Shown: piece after piece, positions 9,082 to 17,720 of the stretch
How positions within the stretch are numbered: position 1 is the stretch's first letter
Layout: each line of letters starts with the position of its first letter
DNA from: Flavobacteriales bacterium
GTDB lineage: Bacteria; Bacteroidota; Bacteroidia; Flavobacteriales_E; Vicingaceae
NCBI GenBank assembly: GCA_002706365.1
Contig: PALM01000036.1
Span: 58,740-122,739, forward strand
Direction: 5' to 3'
Length of the DNA: 64,000 nt
The notes under the pieces: generated by a model
The model's input: the letters and a program-made list of their open reading frames with translations, nothing else
Databases searched by the model: none
Told to the model about the DNA's origin: nothing
Translations under genes and position numbers: made by a program

Positions 9082-9554
9082 TAACTATTGCGCAAGATCT
9101 TCAATTTATTGAAGACCGATGAATCCACCACATAGCAACCTTCTTCTATCATATCAAAGATCTGATGATCTCTGTCTTTATGATAGGATACAATGAATTC
9201 AAAGCATTTATAAGCATGATCATCAACTCGATCTAGATCCAAAAGTGTTCCAATATCCGTTAGATCCAGTTTGGAGCTTTCCGGAATTTCTACTCCAATG
9301 GAGACCATATGATCCTTATGACACTCAATGGCTTTAAGGTGTTTGTCGGTTCTGAATTCAAGGTATTTCACATCCTTTACCAGACGGTCGAAAACCTGAT
9401 CGCTATACTCGCCCAGCATAGACCAAGCCTGTTCTGAGTAATTGTCCTGAAGTAATCTCCATTCATAAGGACTCAAACCGCAATCATAGAGGTAATTCGA
9501 GAAATCATCCTCGACTACTTCAAACTCCTCATATGTAAGATAGCGGTATTTCAT
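9072..9554 (-). CDS. Conserved hypothetical protein (DUF6495-like)
   Basis: A 160-aa soluble, acidic protein with no signal peptide. The opening MKYRYLTYEEFEVVEDDFSN and the KYLEFRTDKHLKAIEC segment resemble what I recall of the DUF6495 family of Flavobacteriia, for which no function is known. The family name is from memory and not checked. The gene stands alone, convergent with the GT2 gene (10-base overlap) and downstream of the thioesterase gene on the same strand. Confidence 0.65.
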   Translation of the reverse strand: MKYRYLTYEEFEVVEDDFSNYLYDCGLSPYEWRLLQDNYSEQAWSMLGEYSDQVFDRLVKDVKYLEFRTDKHLKAIECHKDHMVSIGVEIPESSKLDLTDIGTLLDLDRVDDHAYKCFEFIVSYHKDRDHQIFDMIEEGCYVVDSSVFNKLKILRNSYQN

Positions 9555-9589
9555 ATTTTAAAGATAGAAACTCTTTTTAAAGAAGCAAA

Positions 9590-10027
9590 TCAAATGTCTG
9601 TCTCATAGGAATTTACCTTCAATTTTAGATCTTCAGGTATGGGAATCGACTTCTGAGTTTTCATATCAAAACCTACTATGGTTTGCATGGCATGAGCAGC
9701 CGGAACAGCCTTATCATTTCTCATAGCACAGATCAAGCTCTCAAATTCAAAGCTTTTATTACCCACTTTAGATACTCTAGTATAGACTCTTACTTTATCG
9801 TGAAATGCAAGGGATTGAAGAAAGTCGATCTCTATTCTGGCAACCACCACATTGAATTCATCGATCTGCTTGAACATACCAAGAATCTCTTGAGAATAAG
9901 CAATTCTGCTTTCTTCAAGAAAGTTCAGATACCGTGCGTTGTTTACGTGATGTAGGGCATCTACATCCATAAACCGCACATTCAGATCTATATGATGCTT
10001 GAATTTATTGAGCTGATAATCTTTCAT
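9590..10027 (-). CDS. Acyl-CoA thioesterase, hotdog fold (YbgC / 4HBT family)
   Basis: A 145-aa single-hotdog thioesterase that would hydrolyse acyl-CoA or related thioesters. The catalytic signature DVDALHHVNNARYLNFLEE (about 21-39), with the family aspartate followed by the HVNN stretch, is characteristic. Length and spacing fit YbgC/FadM-like enzymes. Its ATG overlaps the stop of the upstream gene in an ATGA junction, so the two are translationally coupled. Chain-length preference cannot be read from the sequence. Confidence 0.85.
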   Translation of the reverse strand: MKDYQLNKFKHHIDLNVRFMDVDALHHVNNARYLNFLEESRIAYSQEILGMFKQIDEFNVVVARIEIDFLQSLAFHDKVRVYTRVSKVGNKSFEFESLICAMRNDKAVPAAHAMQTIVGFDMKTQKSIPIPEDLKLKVNSYETDI

Positions 10028-10593
10028 ACAAGAGGCTTTAATAAGAGTTGATGTGAGCTTTTTAAGAACCCTTGCAATTTATTGATTTCTTCCAGTGGAA
10101 GGATAGAAGTGAGCTTAAAGAATTTGACTTTTTCATCTAAATTAAATTTATCGACCTCAGCGTACTCATCACTTAAAGCATGATGATTCCATTCATTGCC
10201 GGAAGTAGAGACTCTGAAGTTTAGATCAGAAGCATTAATGTCTTTAATTATCTTAGGCAACCGATTGCTGAAGTCGGCCAGAAAAGAGCCCTTCAAATGC
10301 AAGGTGCAGCTAACAAAATGCCCCCACCAAAATAATGTACGGTAAGCAAAAACATGCTTTTTGCTAAAGAGTCTAGGGTAATCCATTACTAAGTAGGGGA
10401 AGCCTTTGTAATTCTCGCCTCTATTCACTTTGGCAGAAGGGGAGAGGGCAAAAGCATCGCCATACTCACTTTGCAATAGATCAGCTTGCTTGGCCAATAT
10501 CTCAATGAATTGCTTGATCAAATTGTTCTTTCTTTCGATCAGGCTGGAATCGATCATTAAATGGATATCGGATTTATCGAAGATTAGTTCCAT
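10024..10593 (-). CDS. Hypothetical protein coupled to the thioesterase
   Basis: A 189-aa soluble protein that I do not recognise. It is rich in aromatic residues in the middle (HVFAYRTLFWWGHFVSCTL) and has no signal peptide or membrane segment. The strict ATGA overlap with the thioesterase gene suggests a joint role, perhaps in acyl or lipid metabolism, but that is only context. Expected to be a lineage-restricted Bacteroidota protein. Confidence 0.6.
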   Translation of the reverse strand: MELIFDKSDIHLMIDSSLIERKNNLIKQFIEILAKQADLLQSEYGDAFALSPSAKVNRGENYKGFPYLVMDYPRLFSKKHVFAYRTLFWWGHFVSCTLHLKGSFLADFSNRLPKIIKDINASDLNFRVSTSGNEWNHHALSDEYAEVDKFNLDEKVKFFKLTSILPLEEINKLQGFLKSSHQLLLKPLV

Positions 10594-10689
10594 AAGCTAA
10601 GTCTTTCTATTATGAATTACCTAGCTAGAAATGGCAGTGGCTTCGTAATTCTAAATAGTCATAAACTAATATTTAGAATAATTAAGCTA

Positions 10690-13600
10690 TTATTCAATTA
10701 TGAATTTTCGTTGAACATTTGATTCTAGAATTCTGAAAATATACAATCCCGCAATACTATTTGGCAGACTAACATAATTCAACTCATTTTTCAACTGTAA
10801 ATGCAGAATAAGCTTTCCATTTAAATCAAATATTTGGGCAGTTTGTCCAATGAGACTTTCTGGTATGCTAAACTTAAACTCCCCATTATTTGGATTGGGG
10901 TAAATAAGAACTTCATCATCAATCCGTTGCTCTTTTTCTTCTTCTATAGAAGTATTAAAGGATAAACCATACATTTCTATGTCATCTAATGCTACATTGC
11001 TATTCTCACCTGTAACTTCGGTTCTGAATCTTAATTTAAATACTGGATTTGAAAGAAAACTCATCAGATGAATTGTATCTGCTATCCAAGATTCTGAAGA
11101 GCTGTTTTGTTGTTGCCCACTGATACTATCAAGTATTTGCCAATTCCCGTTGGCATTTCCTTCTACATACAATGTATTTATATCAATTCCATACATGTGA
11201 TACCAAAAGACTAAATATGGGTTTGCATTATTGTTTAAATCAATACATGGACTAGTCAAACTAGCCATAATTGTATCGTTAGCATTTCCTTGCACATAGA
11301 TGAAATTTCCGGATCCAGTGCCATGGTCTCCATTTGGACCTGAAAGAACGGTAGGCGTGCCATTGCAACTAAACCCATTTTGCACAGCCCATGTGGACGA
11401 GTCACTTATCCATCCATTTTTAAGGATATCTCCAACTGAATTTTGACAGTTTCCATCTACAAAATCATCAAAATCCTCAAATAGTGAATCGGCTAAAGTG
11501 AAGTTGTTGAATACAAGTTCATTGATGGTATCATTAATGGAGATTGTATCACTTGGGTGATTTACCCAGCTTTTTAATTCAAATTGGGTACTTGCCTGAC
11601 CTAAAGAAGGGTCTGGAGCAAATGTATAAATGATACTTTGGTTTGCAGGGAGTGGTGTGTTGACTACATTTGAAACTATGGCTGAAGAATTTAATTGGTA
11701 ATTAGCAGTTATGGAGCCTCCAGGTATATTTACTCCACCGTTGTTTTCAATAGTTAATGCAACTCTACCATTTTGATAATCACAATCACTAACTACGACC
11801 TTGTTATCAAATAGCTTTACATCCAACAATTGACTTTGATCTAAAATTTGAATGTCATCTAATGCTATTGCGTTGCTTAGGCTGTCTGTTCTGCCATTAA
11901 ATGCAAAGCCTAATTCAATATTCTGTCCAGAATATACAGATAGATCAACTGTCTTACTTCTCCATTCATCAAGATTAGAACCTCCACTAACGGAGTCAAT
12001 TATACTAGTCAAGATTCCATTGTTCCATAGTCCTATGAATAGTGTATTTCTATGATCACCTAGAATATGATACTTAAACTTAAGACTTAAAGTATCGTTT
12101 TGATCAATTGATATGCATGGCATTGTTGTAAAGAATACCCTTTGTGCATCTTGATTTAAGGGTGTTATTTTATACTCACTAAGTATATATTTATTGCCAC
12201 CTATTGTAGCATCTTGGGAAGGTATTTGTGAGTTAGATATATTTCTGTCATCAACTAATTCCCAACTATCATCAAACTCCCAACCTTCAACAGAGGGGTT
12301 AACTCCTAATTCTAATTTTTCAAAATCTTCATTTAAGTATCTTCCAATGAGAGAGTTCTGAATTTCAAAATCAATGAGGCTATCTACAATTGAATTATTG
12401 TATCTAGCAACTACATCAATTGTAATAGGGTTTTGATAGAGACTAAGATCTAAGCTATCAGAAAAGGTGAACCACAATGTATCTGCGAAGCTTATGCTTG
12501 ATGACACTGTATCAAGAAAAGTCGCTTGGGAATTAACAATATAGCTCAAATAGAGCGAATCCGCTGGGATACTATCAGTATTAAAGTTCTCGATAAATAC
12601 TTTGACAGGTATCTTTGAAGATTGAACACAAGGTGTTCCAGCACTTATTTCATTGAGCAAGTTGCCTTCAAATATGCTAATATCATCAATAGCTGGCACT
12701 GACCTAAATGAGTACTTAGTTGTTCGAAATCTTAACTTAATTGACTCACCTTCCATTAAGGATAGGTCTATTATTCTTTTAGAATATGGGTCTGAAGAGT
12801 TTATTTGAATCTGAGATGTAAATCTTTCGACATCACGTACCCAAGATCTACCATTAAAAATATCCAGCGAAAAGTTTCGAAAATTTGCACCAAAAAGATG
12901 CAGCCAATAAGTTAAAACAGGATTTTTGAAATTGTCAAGTGCAATACAACTACTTTCGATAATAGAACTATCTATAACATTATTAATTTGAGGAATAGCT
13001 GTAAGATATAGTCCATTGCTAGTTGTATGATCGCGATTTGGTCCTGAATTACTACCTAAATAAGTTGAACCTTGATGTGTTTCCCATTTATAGTTAGATC
13101 CAAGAGTAGTTTTCCACCTAAATCCAACATCGGGGGCGGTCAAGTTGTCAAAGTCTTCATAAAAGGGTGTCTGAACATGCCCACTTTTATAATCCTTTCT
13201 TTGAATATGTCTCAGGTCTTTAATACTATCATTATCATTATTGCTATCACCATTTACATTTACCCAGAAATCTATTTCGTATTCCCCAACTTGTGATAGA
13301 TTTGAAGAATTAGTGAATTGATAAGGGAACTTAGTGAAGGGAGGAATAATTCTATTTACACTATCTGTAACAAGAAGACTATTATTCACTAAATAGTTTA
13401 TTCTAAAGGATCTTATGGTGTCTGGGCTCCAGTTTGAAAGATAGGCAGTGAAAATCATTGAATCAGAAAAGCCACATTCATAACGGTTAAAATCATTTAT
13501 ACTATCGATTGAGAGGTCATTGGATGGAGTATAGAGTCTTAAGTCATCTATAGTAGCACCTTCGTATTGCCTACTTCCATCTGAAAGAAAGACAAGTCTG

Positions 13601-14964
13601 AACTTTACTGCTGACTGTCCAGCAAAATTATCGAGCCTGTTTTGTACCCTAATCCACTTTTGACTATTCCCATCAATATCATTATCAGTTGAGTCCCCTA
13701 GGTTACCCCAGTTTGAAGCTATGGCACCACGATTGAGATTCTGCCAAGATTTACCTTTATCTAATGAATATTGCCATCTTAGCCAATCAAATCTTTTCTC
13801 TATATGATATATTGTATAATATGACAAAACGGGATCAATAGTATCTTGACTAAAATCAAAACATGGAGATTCTATATAAGAATTTTCATTGTTGTTGTAG
13901 TCGCCTGATAAATTGGTTACTAGGCAATTAATTCCTGACCATGTAGTATCAATGAAAAGGCCACTAGGTAATCCTCTTTCCCAAGTAGATCGAGTCCCTC
14001 CAAAGCTCCAAACTATCGCAGTGTCTTCAAAATCATCAAAAAAGGGCAAACTATAGACTAGTAGGCTTGTTACTTGGGTTGTAACTGTGTCATTACTTCT
14101 ATCTAATTCTCCAAAATAATCAGCAATCAGTTTTATTTGATAAGTCTGAACTAAACCTAGATTAGCAGTTTGGTTAAAAGCATGTGAAATAGAATCACCG
14201 GGTGCTAAGGAAGTGTTAATGGTATCCCAAGAGATAGGGCTTGAGTTTACTTGATAACCAATCCTAAAACTATCAAGATCAAGTGCGCCAAAGTTTTTGA
14301 ACTGGCCAACAATGGTATCTGTAGTTGAAAGTCCGCATTCAGAAATTGGTGACTGAAGATAGTCTGCTTTTAAATCATAATGATAAGGAGAGAAGATAAC
14401 TACATCATCAATTCCAACATAATAATCCCAATCATCTCCATCATCAAAAACAAATCTAATTTGACAATTAGTGTTTCTAAAACTGCTTATATCAATTTTG
14501 GCTCTTGGATAGCCTTGTTGACAAGCTCCTCCAAGCCATGCTCCACAATCTTTACTCGTCTTCGAAAATACATTCACCCAATTTGAGCCATCAAACACAT
14601 CCACTTCAAAGAATCCAGAGACATTTGCATCAGTCCTGTAGTTATATATGAATTGAACATATGTTGCTGAATCTAAGGAATTGTCAAATACTGGAGTATA
14701 CAAATGAGCTGTGGAAAAAGGGGCACTGCCTCCCAATGCATCGTCATCAAAGAATGCAAGACTTGTGTTGTCAAAATTATTATTACCAGCCTCTAATGCA
14801 GATGCATCTATCCCAAAACTCCAATTCGCATTTCCACTAATTATGCTATCATTCCAGGCAGCTGGTAATTGGGAAGTATTAAAATTTTCTTGAACATGTA
14901 TTTTTTGTGCATGAGCATTTAGGGATGCAAGTAGGCTTGCACAGATTAGAAGAAAAGTTCTCAT
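10690..14964 (-). CDS. Large T9SS-secreted protein with MAM-like and CARDB-like domains
   Basis: 1424 aa from the ATG at 14964, where a signal peptide MRTFLLICASLLASLNAHA ends before Gln; an open frame reaching 15066 adds an unlikely hydrophobic extension. The body alternates five MAM/jelly-roll-like modules with four CARDB-like modules. The former have beginnings such as FFDDFED and YEDFDN, and endings such as GIDDVVIF, TIDDLRLY, ALDDIQIL and ALDDIEMY. The latter have CGLSTTDTIV- and YECGFSDS-type starts. The C-terminus has the T9SS type A sorting domain (IYPNPNNGEFKFSI, ending RKFIIE), so it should be exported and anchored on the surface. It is visibly more AT-rich than the neighbouring genes. 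Ligand unknown. Confidence 0.88.
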   Translation of the reverse strand: MRTFLLICASLLASLNAHAQKIHVQENFNTSQLPAAWNDSIISGNANWSFGIDASALEAGNNNFDNTSLAFFDDDALGGSAPFSTAHLYTPVFDNSLDSATYVQFIYNYRTDANVSGFFEVDVFDGSNWVNVFSKTSKDCGAWLGGACQQGYPRAKIDISSFRNTNCQIRFVFDDGDDWDYYVGIDDVVIFSPYHYDLKADYLQSPISECGLSTTDTIVGQFKNFGALDLDSFRIGYQVNSSPISWDTINTSLAPGDSISHAFNQTANLGLVQTYQIKLIADYFGELDRSNDTVTTQVTSLLVYSLPFFDDFEDTAIVWSFGGTRSTWERGLPSGLFIDTTWSGINCLVTNLSGDYNNNENSYIESPCFDFSQDTIDPVLSYYTIYHIEKRFDWLRWQYSLDKGKSWQNLNRGAIASNWGNLGDSTDNDIDGNSQKWIRVQNRLDNFAGQSAVKFRLVFLSDGSRQYEGATIDDLRLYTPSNDLSIDSINDFNRYECGFSDSMIFTAYLSNWSPDTIRSFRINYLVNNSLLVTDSVNRIIPPFTKFPYQFTNSSNLSQVGEYEIDFWVNVNGDSNNDNDSIKDLRHIQRKDYKSGHVQTPFYEDFDNLTAPDVGFRWKTTLGSNYKWETHQGSTYLGSNSGPNRDHTTSNGLYLTAIPQINNVIDSSIIESSCIALDNFKNPVLTYWLHLFGANFRNFSLDIFNGRSWVRDVERFTSQIQINSSDPYSKRIIDLSLMEGESIKLRFRTTKYSFRSVPAIDDISIFEGNLLNEISAGTPCVQSSKIPVKVFIENFNTDSIPADSLYLSYIVNSQATFLDTVSSSISFADTLWFTFSDSLDLSLYQNPITIDVVARYNNSIVDSLIDFEIQNSLIGRYLNEDFEKLELGVNPSVEGWEFDDSWELVDDRNISNSQIPSQDATIGGNKYILSEYKITPLNQDAQRVFFTTMPCISIDQNDTLSLKFKYHILGDHRNTLFIGLWNNGILTSIIDSVSGGSNLDEWRSKTVDLSVYSGQNIELGFAFNGRTDSLSNAIALDDIQILDQSQLLDVKLFDNKVVVSDCDYQNGRVALTIENNGGVNIPGGSITANYQLNSSAIVSNVVNTPLPANQSIIYTFAPDPSLGQASTQFELKSWVNHPSDTISINDTINELVFNNFTLADSLFEDFDDFVDGNCQNSVGDILKNGWISDSSTWAVQNGFSCNGTPTVLSGPNGDHGTGSGNFIYVQGNANDTIMASLTSPCIDLNNNANPYLVFWYHMYGIDINTLYVEGNANGNWQILDSISGQQQNSSSESWIADTIHLMSFLSNPVFKLRFRTEVTGENSNVALDDIEMYGLSFNTSIEEEKEQRIDDEVLIYPNPNNGEFKFSIPESLIGQTAQIFDLNGKLILHLQLKNELNYVSLPNSIAGLYIFRILESNVQRKFIIE

Positions 14965-15112
14965 TAGGAAAAGTTGATTCGCTTGTAATTTAAAAGTAAT
15001 TAAATGTGGCAAAAGCATTGATGTAATGACCAATATTATTATTGTAATGATTACAATGATTTGCAAGATTCAAAATATATATATATTATTGTGATATCAA
15101 AATAATATCAAA

Positions 15113-15976
15113 ATGAAAAATATAAACCACGAAAAAGAGCATAAGCCGGCCTCCGGCTATTTAATGCTATTTGTAATTCTCTTTCTTCTTGCCTTATCAA
15201 TTGTAGGAATTGTCATTACCAAGAATCCTTGGTTTGCATTGGGTATCCTCTTCTCTTTATTCCTATGCATAGGTTTCTTCTTTGTATATCCAAACGGCTC
15301 AAGAGTACTCACTCTTTTTGGAGAGTATAAAGGCACGGTAAAACAGCATGGCTTTTATTGGGTGAATCCATTCTATGTGCGCAAGAATATTTCGCTTAGA
15401 GCCAGGAACTTCGACTCAGAGAGATTGAAGGTGAATGATAAGTTGGGTAATCCGATCAACATTAGTGTAATCCTTGTTTGGAGGGTAAAGAACACTTATA
15501 AGGCTGCTTTTGAAGTAGATATTTACGAGAACTTCGTCAGAGTTCAAACGGATGCTGCAGTTAGAAAGTTAGCGGGAATGTATGCTTACGATAACTTTGA
15601 CGACGATGAGAGCGAGATCACTTTGCGTTCAGGAATGGAGGAGATCAATGAGAATATGGAGAAAGAAGTTTCTGAGCGATTGGAGATTGCAGGTATAGAA
15701 GTGTTAGAAGCTAGAATTGGCTACTTAGCCTATGCTTCTGAGATTGCTTCGGCCATGCTTCGTCGTCAGCAAGCCACAGCAATTGTCGCTGCGCGTATGA
15801 AGATCGTTGAAGGTGCTGTGTGGATGGTAGAAGAAGCGATCAATCAGTTGAGCAAAAGAAACGTGATCGAATTGGATGAAGATAAGAAGGCAGCTATGGT
15901 GAGTAACTTAATGACAGTACTTTGCGCCGATAAGGATGCTTCTCCTGTGATCAACACCGGAACCTTAAATCACTAG
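15113..15976 (+). CDS. SPFH/Band 7 domain membrane protein
   Basis: A 287-aa member of the stomatin/prohibitin/flotillin superfamily. Two hydrophobic segments near the N-terminus (about 15-37 and 42-60) anchor it in the membrane. The SPFH domain follows (about 65-240), with NGSRVLTLFGEYKGTVKQHG and the ISLRARNFDSERLKVNDKLG block that is conserved in this bacterial subgroup. Such proteins form membrane-associated oligomers that scaffold microdomains or proteases. It is first in a three-gene operon with a DUF4177-like and a ribbon-helix-helix gene, a combination that recurs in other bacteria. It is divergent from the T9SS gene with a short AT-rich gap. Confidence 0.85.
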   Translation: MKNINHEKEHKPASGYLMLFVILFLLALSIVGIVITKNPWFALGILFSLFLCIGFFFVYPNGSRVLTLFGEYKGTVKQHGFYWVNPFYVRKNISLRARNFDSERLKVNDKLGNPINISVILVWRVKNTYKAAFEVDIYENFVRVQTDAAVRKLAGMYAYDNFDDDESEITLRSGMEEINENMEKEVSERLEIAGIEVLEARIGYLAYASEIASAMLRRQQATAIVAARMKIVEGAVWMVEEAINQLSKRNVIELDEDKKAAMVSNLMTVLCADKDASPVINTGTLNH

Positions 15977-15978
15977 AA

Positions 15979-16131
15979 ATGGATAAGTACAAGATCATAC
16001 AGAAGGGAATCTTTGAATCCAAGTCGAAGTTTGAGGAACGTTTGAATGCTTTAGTGTTGGAGGGGTGGAATGCAATTTCCATTGCCTCTGATCAGAGCAG
16101 ACTCACTGTTCTTCTCGAGAAAAACCGATAG
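15979..16131 (+). CDS. Small DUF4177-like protein
   Basis: A 50-aa ORF (MDKYKIIQKGIF to LLEKNR) that starts 2 bases after the SPFH stop and ends 9 bases before the next gene. The pattern 'YKI... FEERLNALVLEGWNAISI' resembles the DUF4177 family, in which a short alpha/beta unit carries the EGW motif. The tight spacing on both sides supports it as a real coding gene. Function unknown; probably works with the SPFH protein. Confidence 0.65.
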   Translation: MDKYKIIQKGIFESKSKFEERLNALVLEGWNAISIASDQSRLTVLLEKNR

Positions 16132-16140
16132 GAGGTCTCT

Positions 16141-16332
16141 ATGGCAAAAAAGAAAGCCTTTGCCTTACGTCTCGATCCGGAGGTATTAAAAGCGGTTGAA
16201 AAATGGGCTGCGGATGAATTCCGTAGTACCAATGGACAGCTTGAGTGGATAATAGTTAATGCATTGAAAAAAGAAGGAAGGTTTAAGAAAAGTAGAGGTC
16301 CTACGAACTCAGATGATAAATCTGAAATCTAA
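16141..16332 (+). CDS. Ribbon-helix-helix (Arc-like) small protein
   Basis: A 63-aa protein. KKKAFALRLDPEVLKAVEKW forms the strand and first helix of an Arc/MetJ-type ribbon-helix-helix, and FRSTNGQLEWIIVNALKKEG the second helix. It is basic and ends in a polar tail. It may bind DNA and regulate the SPFH operon, of which it is the last gene, but many such homologues have not been tested. AGGAGG lies 6 bases before the ATG (16131-16136), an unusually good Shine-Dalgarno for this genome. A CTAG heptamer array begins just after its stop. Confidence 0.72.
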   Translation: MAKKKAFALRLDPEVLKAVEKWAADEFRSTNGQLEWIIVNALKKEGRFKKSRGPTNSDDKSEI

Positions 16333-16334
16333 GA

Positions 16335-16367
16335 GAGAGCCTAGAATCTAGAAACTAGAGTCTAGAC
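16335..16367. repeat. CTAG heptamer array 1
   Basis: A short array with a 7-bp period, units of the form TAGAATC, TAGAAAC, TAGAGTC. It starts 2 bases after the stop of the ribbon-helix-helix gene. Same family as the arrays at 17721, 18545, 40826, 52969, 58582 and 63927. Confidence 0.75.
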
Positions 16368-16418
16368 AAATCAGTAAGCAGAAATTCAGCTATTATTTAA
16401 TAAGACCATCCGCTTTAA

Positions 16419-16790
16419 CCACGGAGCCTCGACACTGTCGAGGCAGCGCCCTACTGCGCTGCTTTCTGCAGCTTCTAAGGGCAAAGCAAAGAAGGCACAG
16501 AAGCCTTCCTTTCGTCAGGCTTGCACAGCGACATTTCGAATCCAAATGCCGGCCTCGATCCCTGCCTGCCGGCAGGCAGGCTCGAACTCGAACTCGGACT
16601 CAAGCGAAGCGCACGGCTATCGGCTAAGTTTCCTGAGCGGAGCCGAAGGACTAGTCTCCAAACTTTAGGCACCCTTCGACTGCGCTCAGGGCATCGCTTT
16701 AGCTGCACTCTTGACCTCCGTAGCTTTAGCGTAGGAGGTTCCAACTCTAGGCACTCTCCTCATTACTCCATTCTCCAAACACCAAACTGC
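16419..16790. repeat. Repeat mosaic in the spacer between the SPFH operon and the FKBP gene
   Basis: This long gap has no credible gene; two open frames in it encode only repeat-derived peptides. It contains stacked hairpins at 16426-16475 (GCCTCGAC/GTCGAGGC with a 3-base loop, then GCAGCGC/GCGCTGC, then GCTGC/GCAGC). It also has two CCTGAGC-type elements in opposite orientation (about 16631-16649 and 16672-16691), and a copy of the CTTTAGCGTAG repeat at 16705-16740. Related pieces occur at 17340-17455, 51379-51447 and 60005-60085. Confidence 0.75.
16561..16580. repeat. Perfect 20-bp palindrome
   Basis: CCTGCCTGCCGGCAGGCAGG is its own reverse complement. A shortened copy of the same element, CCTGCCGGCAGG, lies at 59761-59772 inside another repeat mosaic. 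Typical of short dispersed palindromic elements; it would form a strong cruciform or hairpin. Confidence 0.85.
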
Positions 16791-16792
16791 AT

Positions 16793-16830
16793 AAAAAAAG
16801 CCCGAATCGGGAAATTCCTTCATCGGGCTT
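16793..16830 (-). terminator. Rho-independent terminator of the FKBP gene
   Basis: On the minus strand an 8-bp stem (AAGCCCGA with TCGGGCTT, at 16823-16830 and 16798-16805) is followed by a run of seven T. It begins about 20 bases after the stop of the FKBP gene. Confidence 0.85.
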
Positions 16831-16851
16831 CTTTAAATATTCTGAATTCGA

Positions 16852-17280
16852 TTAAGCTACTTCAACCAGCTCAATATCGAAGATCAATTCTTTACCGGCT
16901 AGTGGATGATTTGCATCAAGCACTACCTTTTCTTCCTTCACTTCGTGGATGATCAAGATCTGTCTTCTTCCATCTTGAGAGGTAGCTTCTAGCTGCATAC
17001 CTTTCTCTGGCTTCATATCTTTTGGCAATTGAGCCTTGTCGACTTCGATCATTGCTTCATCACTTCTTTCTCCATAAGCTTCAGCAGATGGAATCTCAAC
17101 TTTCTTGCTCTCACCTACTGCCATTCCTTCAACTGCCGCATCAAATCCTTTGATCATTTGTCCGGCACCTACTGTGAATTCAAGAGGTTCTCTTTCTCTA
17201 GAACTATCGAAAATAGTATCGTCGGTTAATTTTCCTGTATAGTGAACTTTTACTTTGTCGCCTTTTTTTGCTGTGGCCAT
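16852..17280 (-). CDS. FKBP-type peptidyl-prolyl isomerase, SlyD-like
   Basis: A 142-aa prolyl cis-trans isomerase and chaperone. The ATG at 17280 (MATAKKGDKVKVHYTGKL) is preferred over an upstream in-frame ATG that would add nine unrelated residues. The FKBP half has FTVGAGQMIKGFDAAVEGM (about 35-53). It is interrupted by an insert-in-flap chaperone domain and resumes with DANHPLAGKELIFDIELVEV, as in SlyD/FkpB proteins. The metal-binding His-rich tail of E. coli SlyD is absent. A single gene with its own terminator. Confidence 0.9.
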   Translation of the reverse strand: MATAKKGDKVKVHYTGKLTDDTIFDSSREREPLEFTVGAGQMIKGFDAAVEGMAVGESKKVEIPSAEAYGERSDEAMIEVDKAQLPKDMKPEKGMQLEATSQDGRRQILIIHEVKEEKVVLDANHPLAGKELIFDIELVEVA

Positions 17281-17339
17281 AAGTTGTTTTTTATTATGAG
17301 GACGCAAATTTAAGAGTTTAGATACGGCTTAACTAGAAA

Positions 17340-17455
17340 ATAGCCCTTAAAGTGCAGCTAATCCTTCTACGCCAAGGCTACGAAGGACGAAGAGTGAGCT
17401 AATCCTTCTACGCTAAAGCTTCCAAGGACAAGGAGTGCAGCTAAAGTGTCTAAAG
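17340..17455. repeat. Two tandem copies of the AGCTAATCCTTCTACGC repeat
   Basis: Two copies of about 45 bp follow each other, each starting AGCTAATCCTTCTACGC and ending in an AAGGAC-GA(A)G-type segment, then GTGCAGCTAAAGTG. The same core is found reversed at 51379-51447 and 60022-60080 and, in frame, in parC at 3036-3070. No ORF of interest here. Confidence 0.75.
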
Positions 17456-17464
17456 TTGTTTTTT

Positions 17465-17715
17465 TAGCTGTAACGCAAAGAATCGCAAAGGCGCTTTGCC
17501 TTCCTTCGGCAGTCAAGCTCTCGCGAGGTTTCACCATGAAAAAGGTTTTCTTTCCTTGCGTACCATAGCGAAACCTTTGAGAACCCTTGTATCACAACCT
17601 TGAAGAGAGCAGTAGCCTGAGCGCGATGTCCTGAGCCTGCCGAGTGATTCCGATGAAATTGGAATAGTATCGAGGCATACTGAATCACTCGAGATCCTAA
17701 TTTCACATCTCACAT
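17465..17715. repeat. Repeat mosaic upstream of the DUF4442 gene
   Basis: Non-coding sequence made of several repeat pieces. The clearest is at about 17637-17695, where GAGTGATTCCGATGAAA is followed by GGAATAGTATCGAG. It closely matches 59822-59878 and folds into nested hairpins (ATTCCGAT with a near-perfect ATTGGAAT partner here, perfect ATCGGAAT in the other copy). A short open frame across it is repeat-derived and not a gene. Confidence 0.7.
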
Positions 17716-17720
17716 TTAAA

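Noticed and set aside
11852..14893. Several plus-strand frames of 60-74 aa within the T9SS gene
   Set aside because: They are antisense shadows of a low-GC gene; no ribosome site, promoter or recognisable domain.
14965..15066. Upstream start for the 1424-aa T9SS protein
   Set aside because: It would put a second hydrophobic stretch before a perfect signal peptide that starts at 14964.
16475..16952. Two overlapping open frames (89 aa on minus, 143 aa on plus) in the 16.5-16.9 kb spacer
   Set aside because: Their products consist of repeat-encoded peptides (CLPAGR, PERSRR, LRLRSGH types) from palindromic elements; no homologous protein pattern, and the plus-strand frame runs into the FKBP gene on the other strand.
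17464..17713. Open frames of 80 and 60 aa upstream of the DUF4442 gene
   Set aside because: They share CLDTIPISSESL with a frame at 59727-59960 only because both cross the same DNA repeat; no start signal or family.
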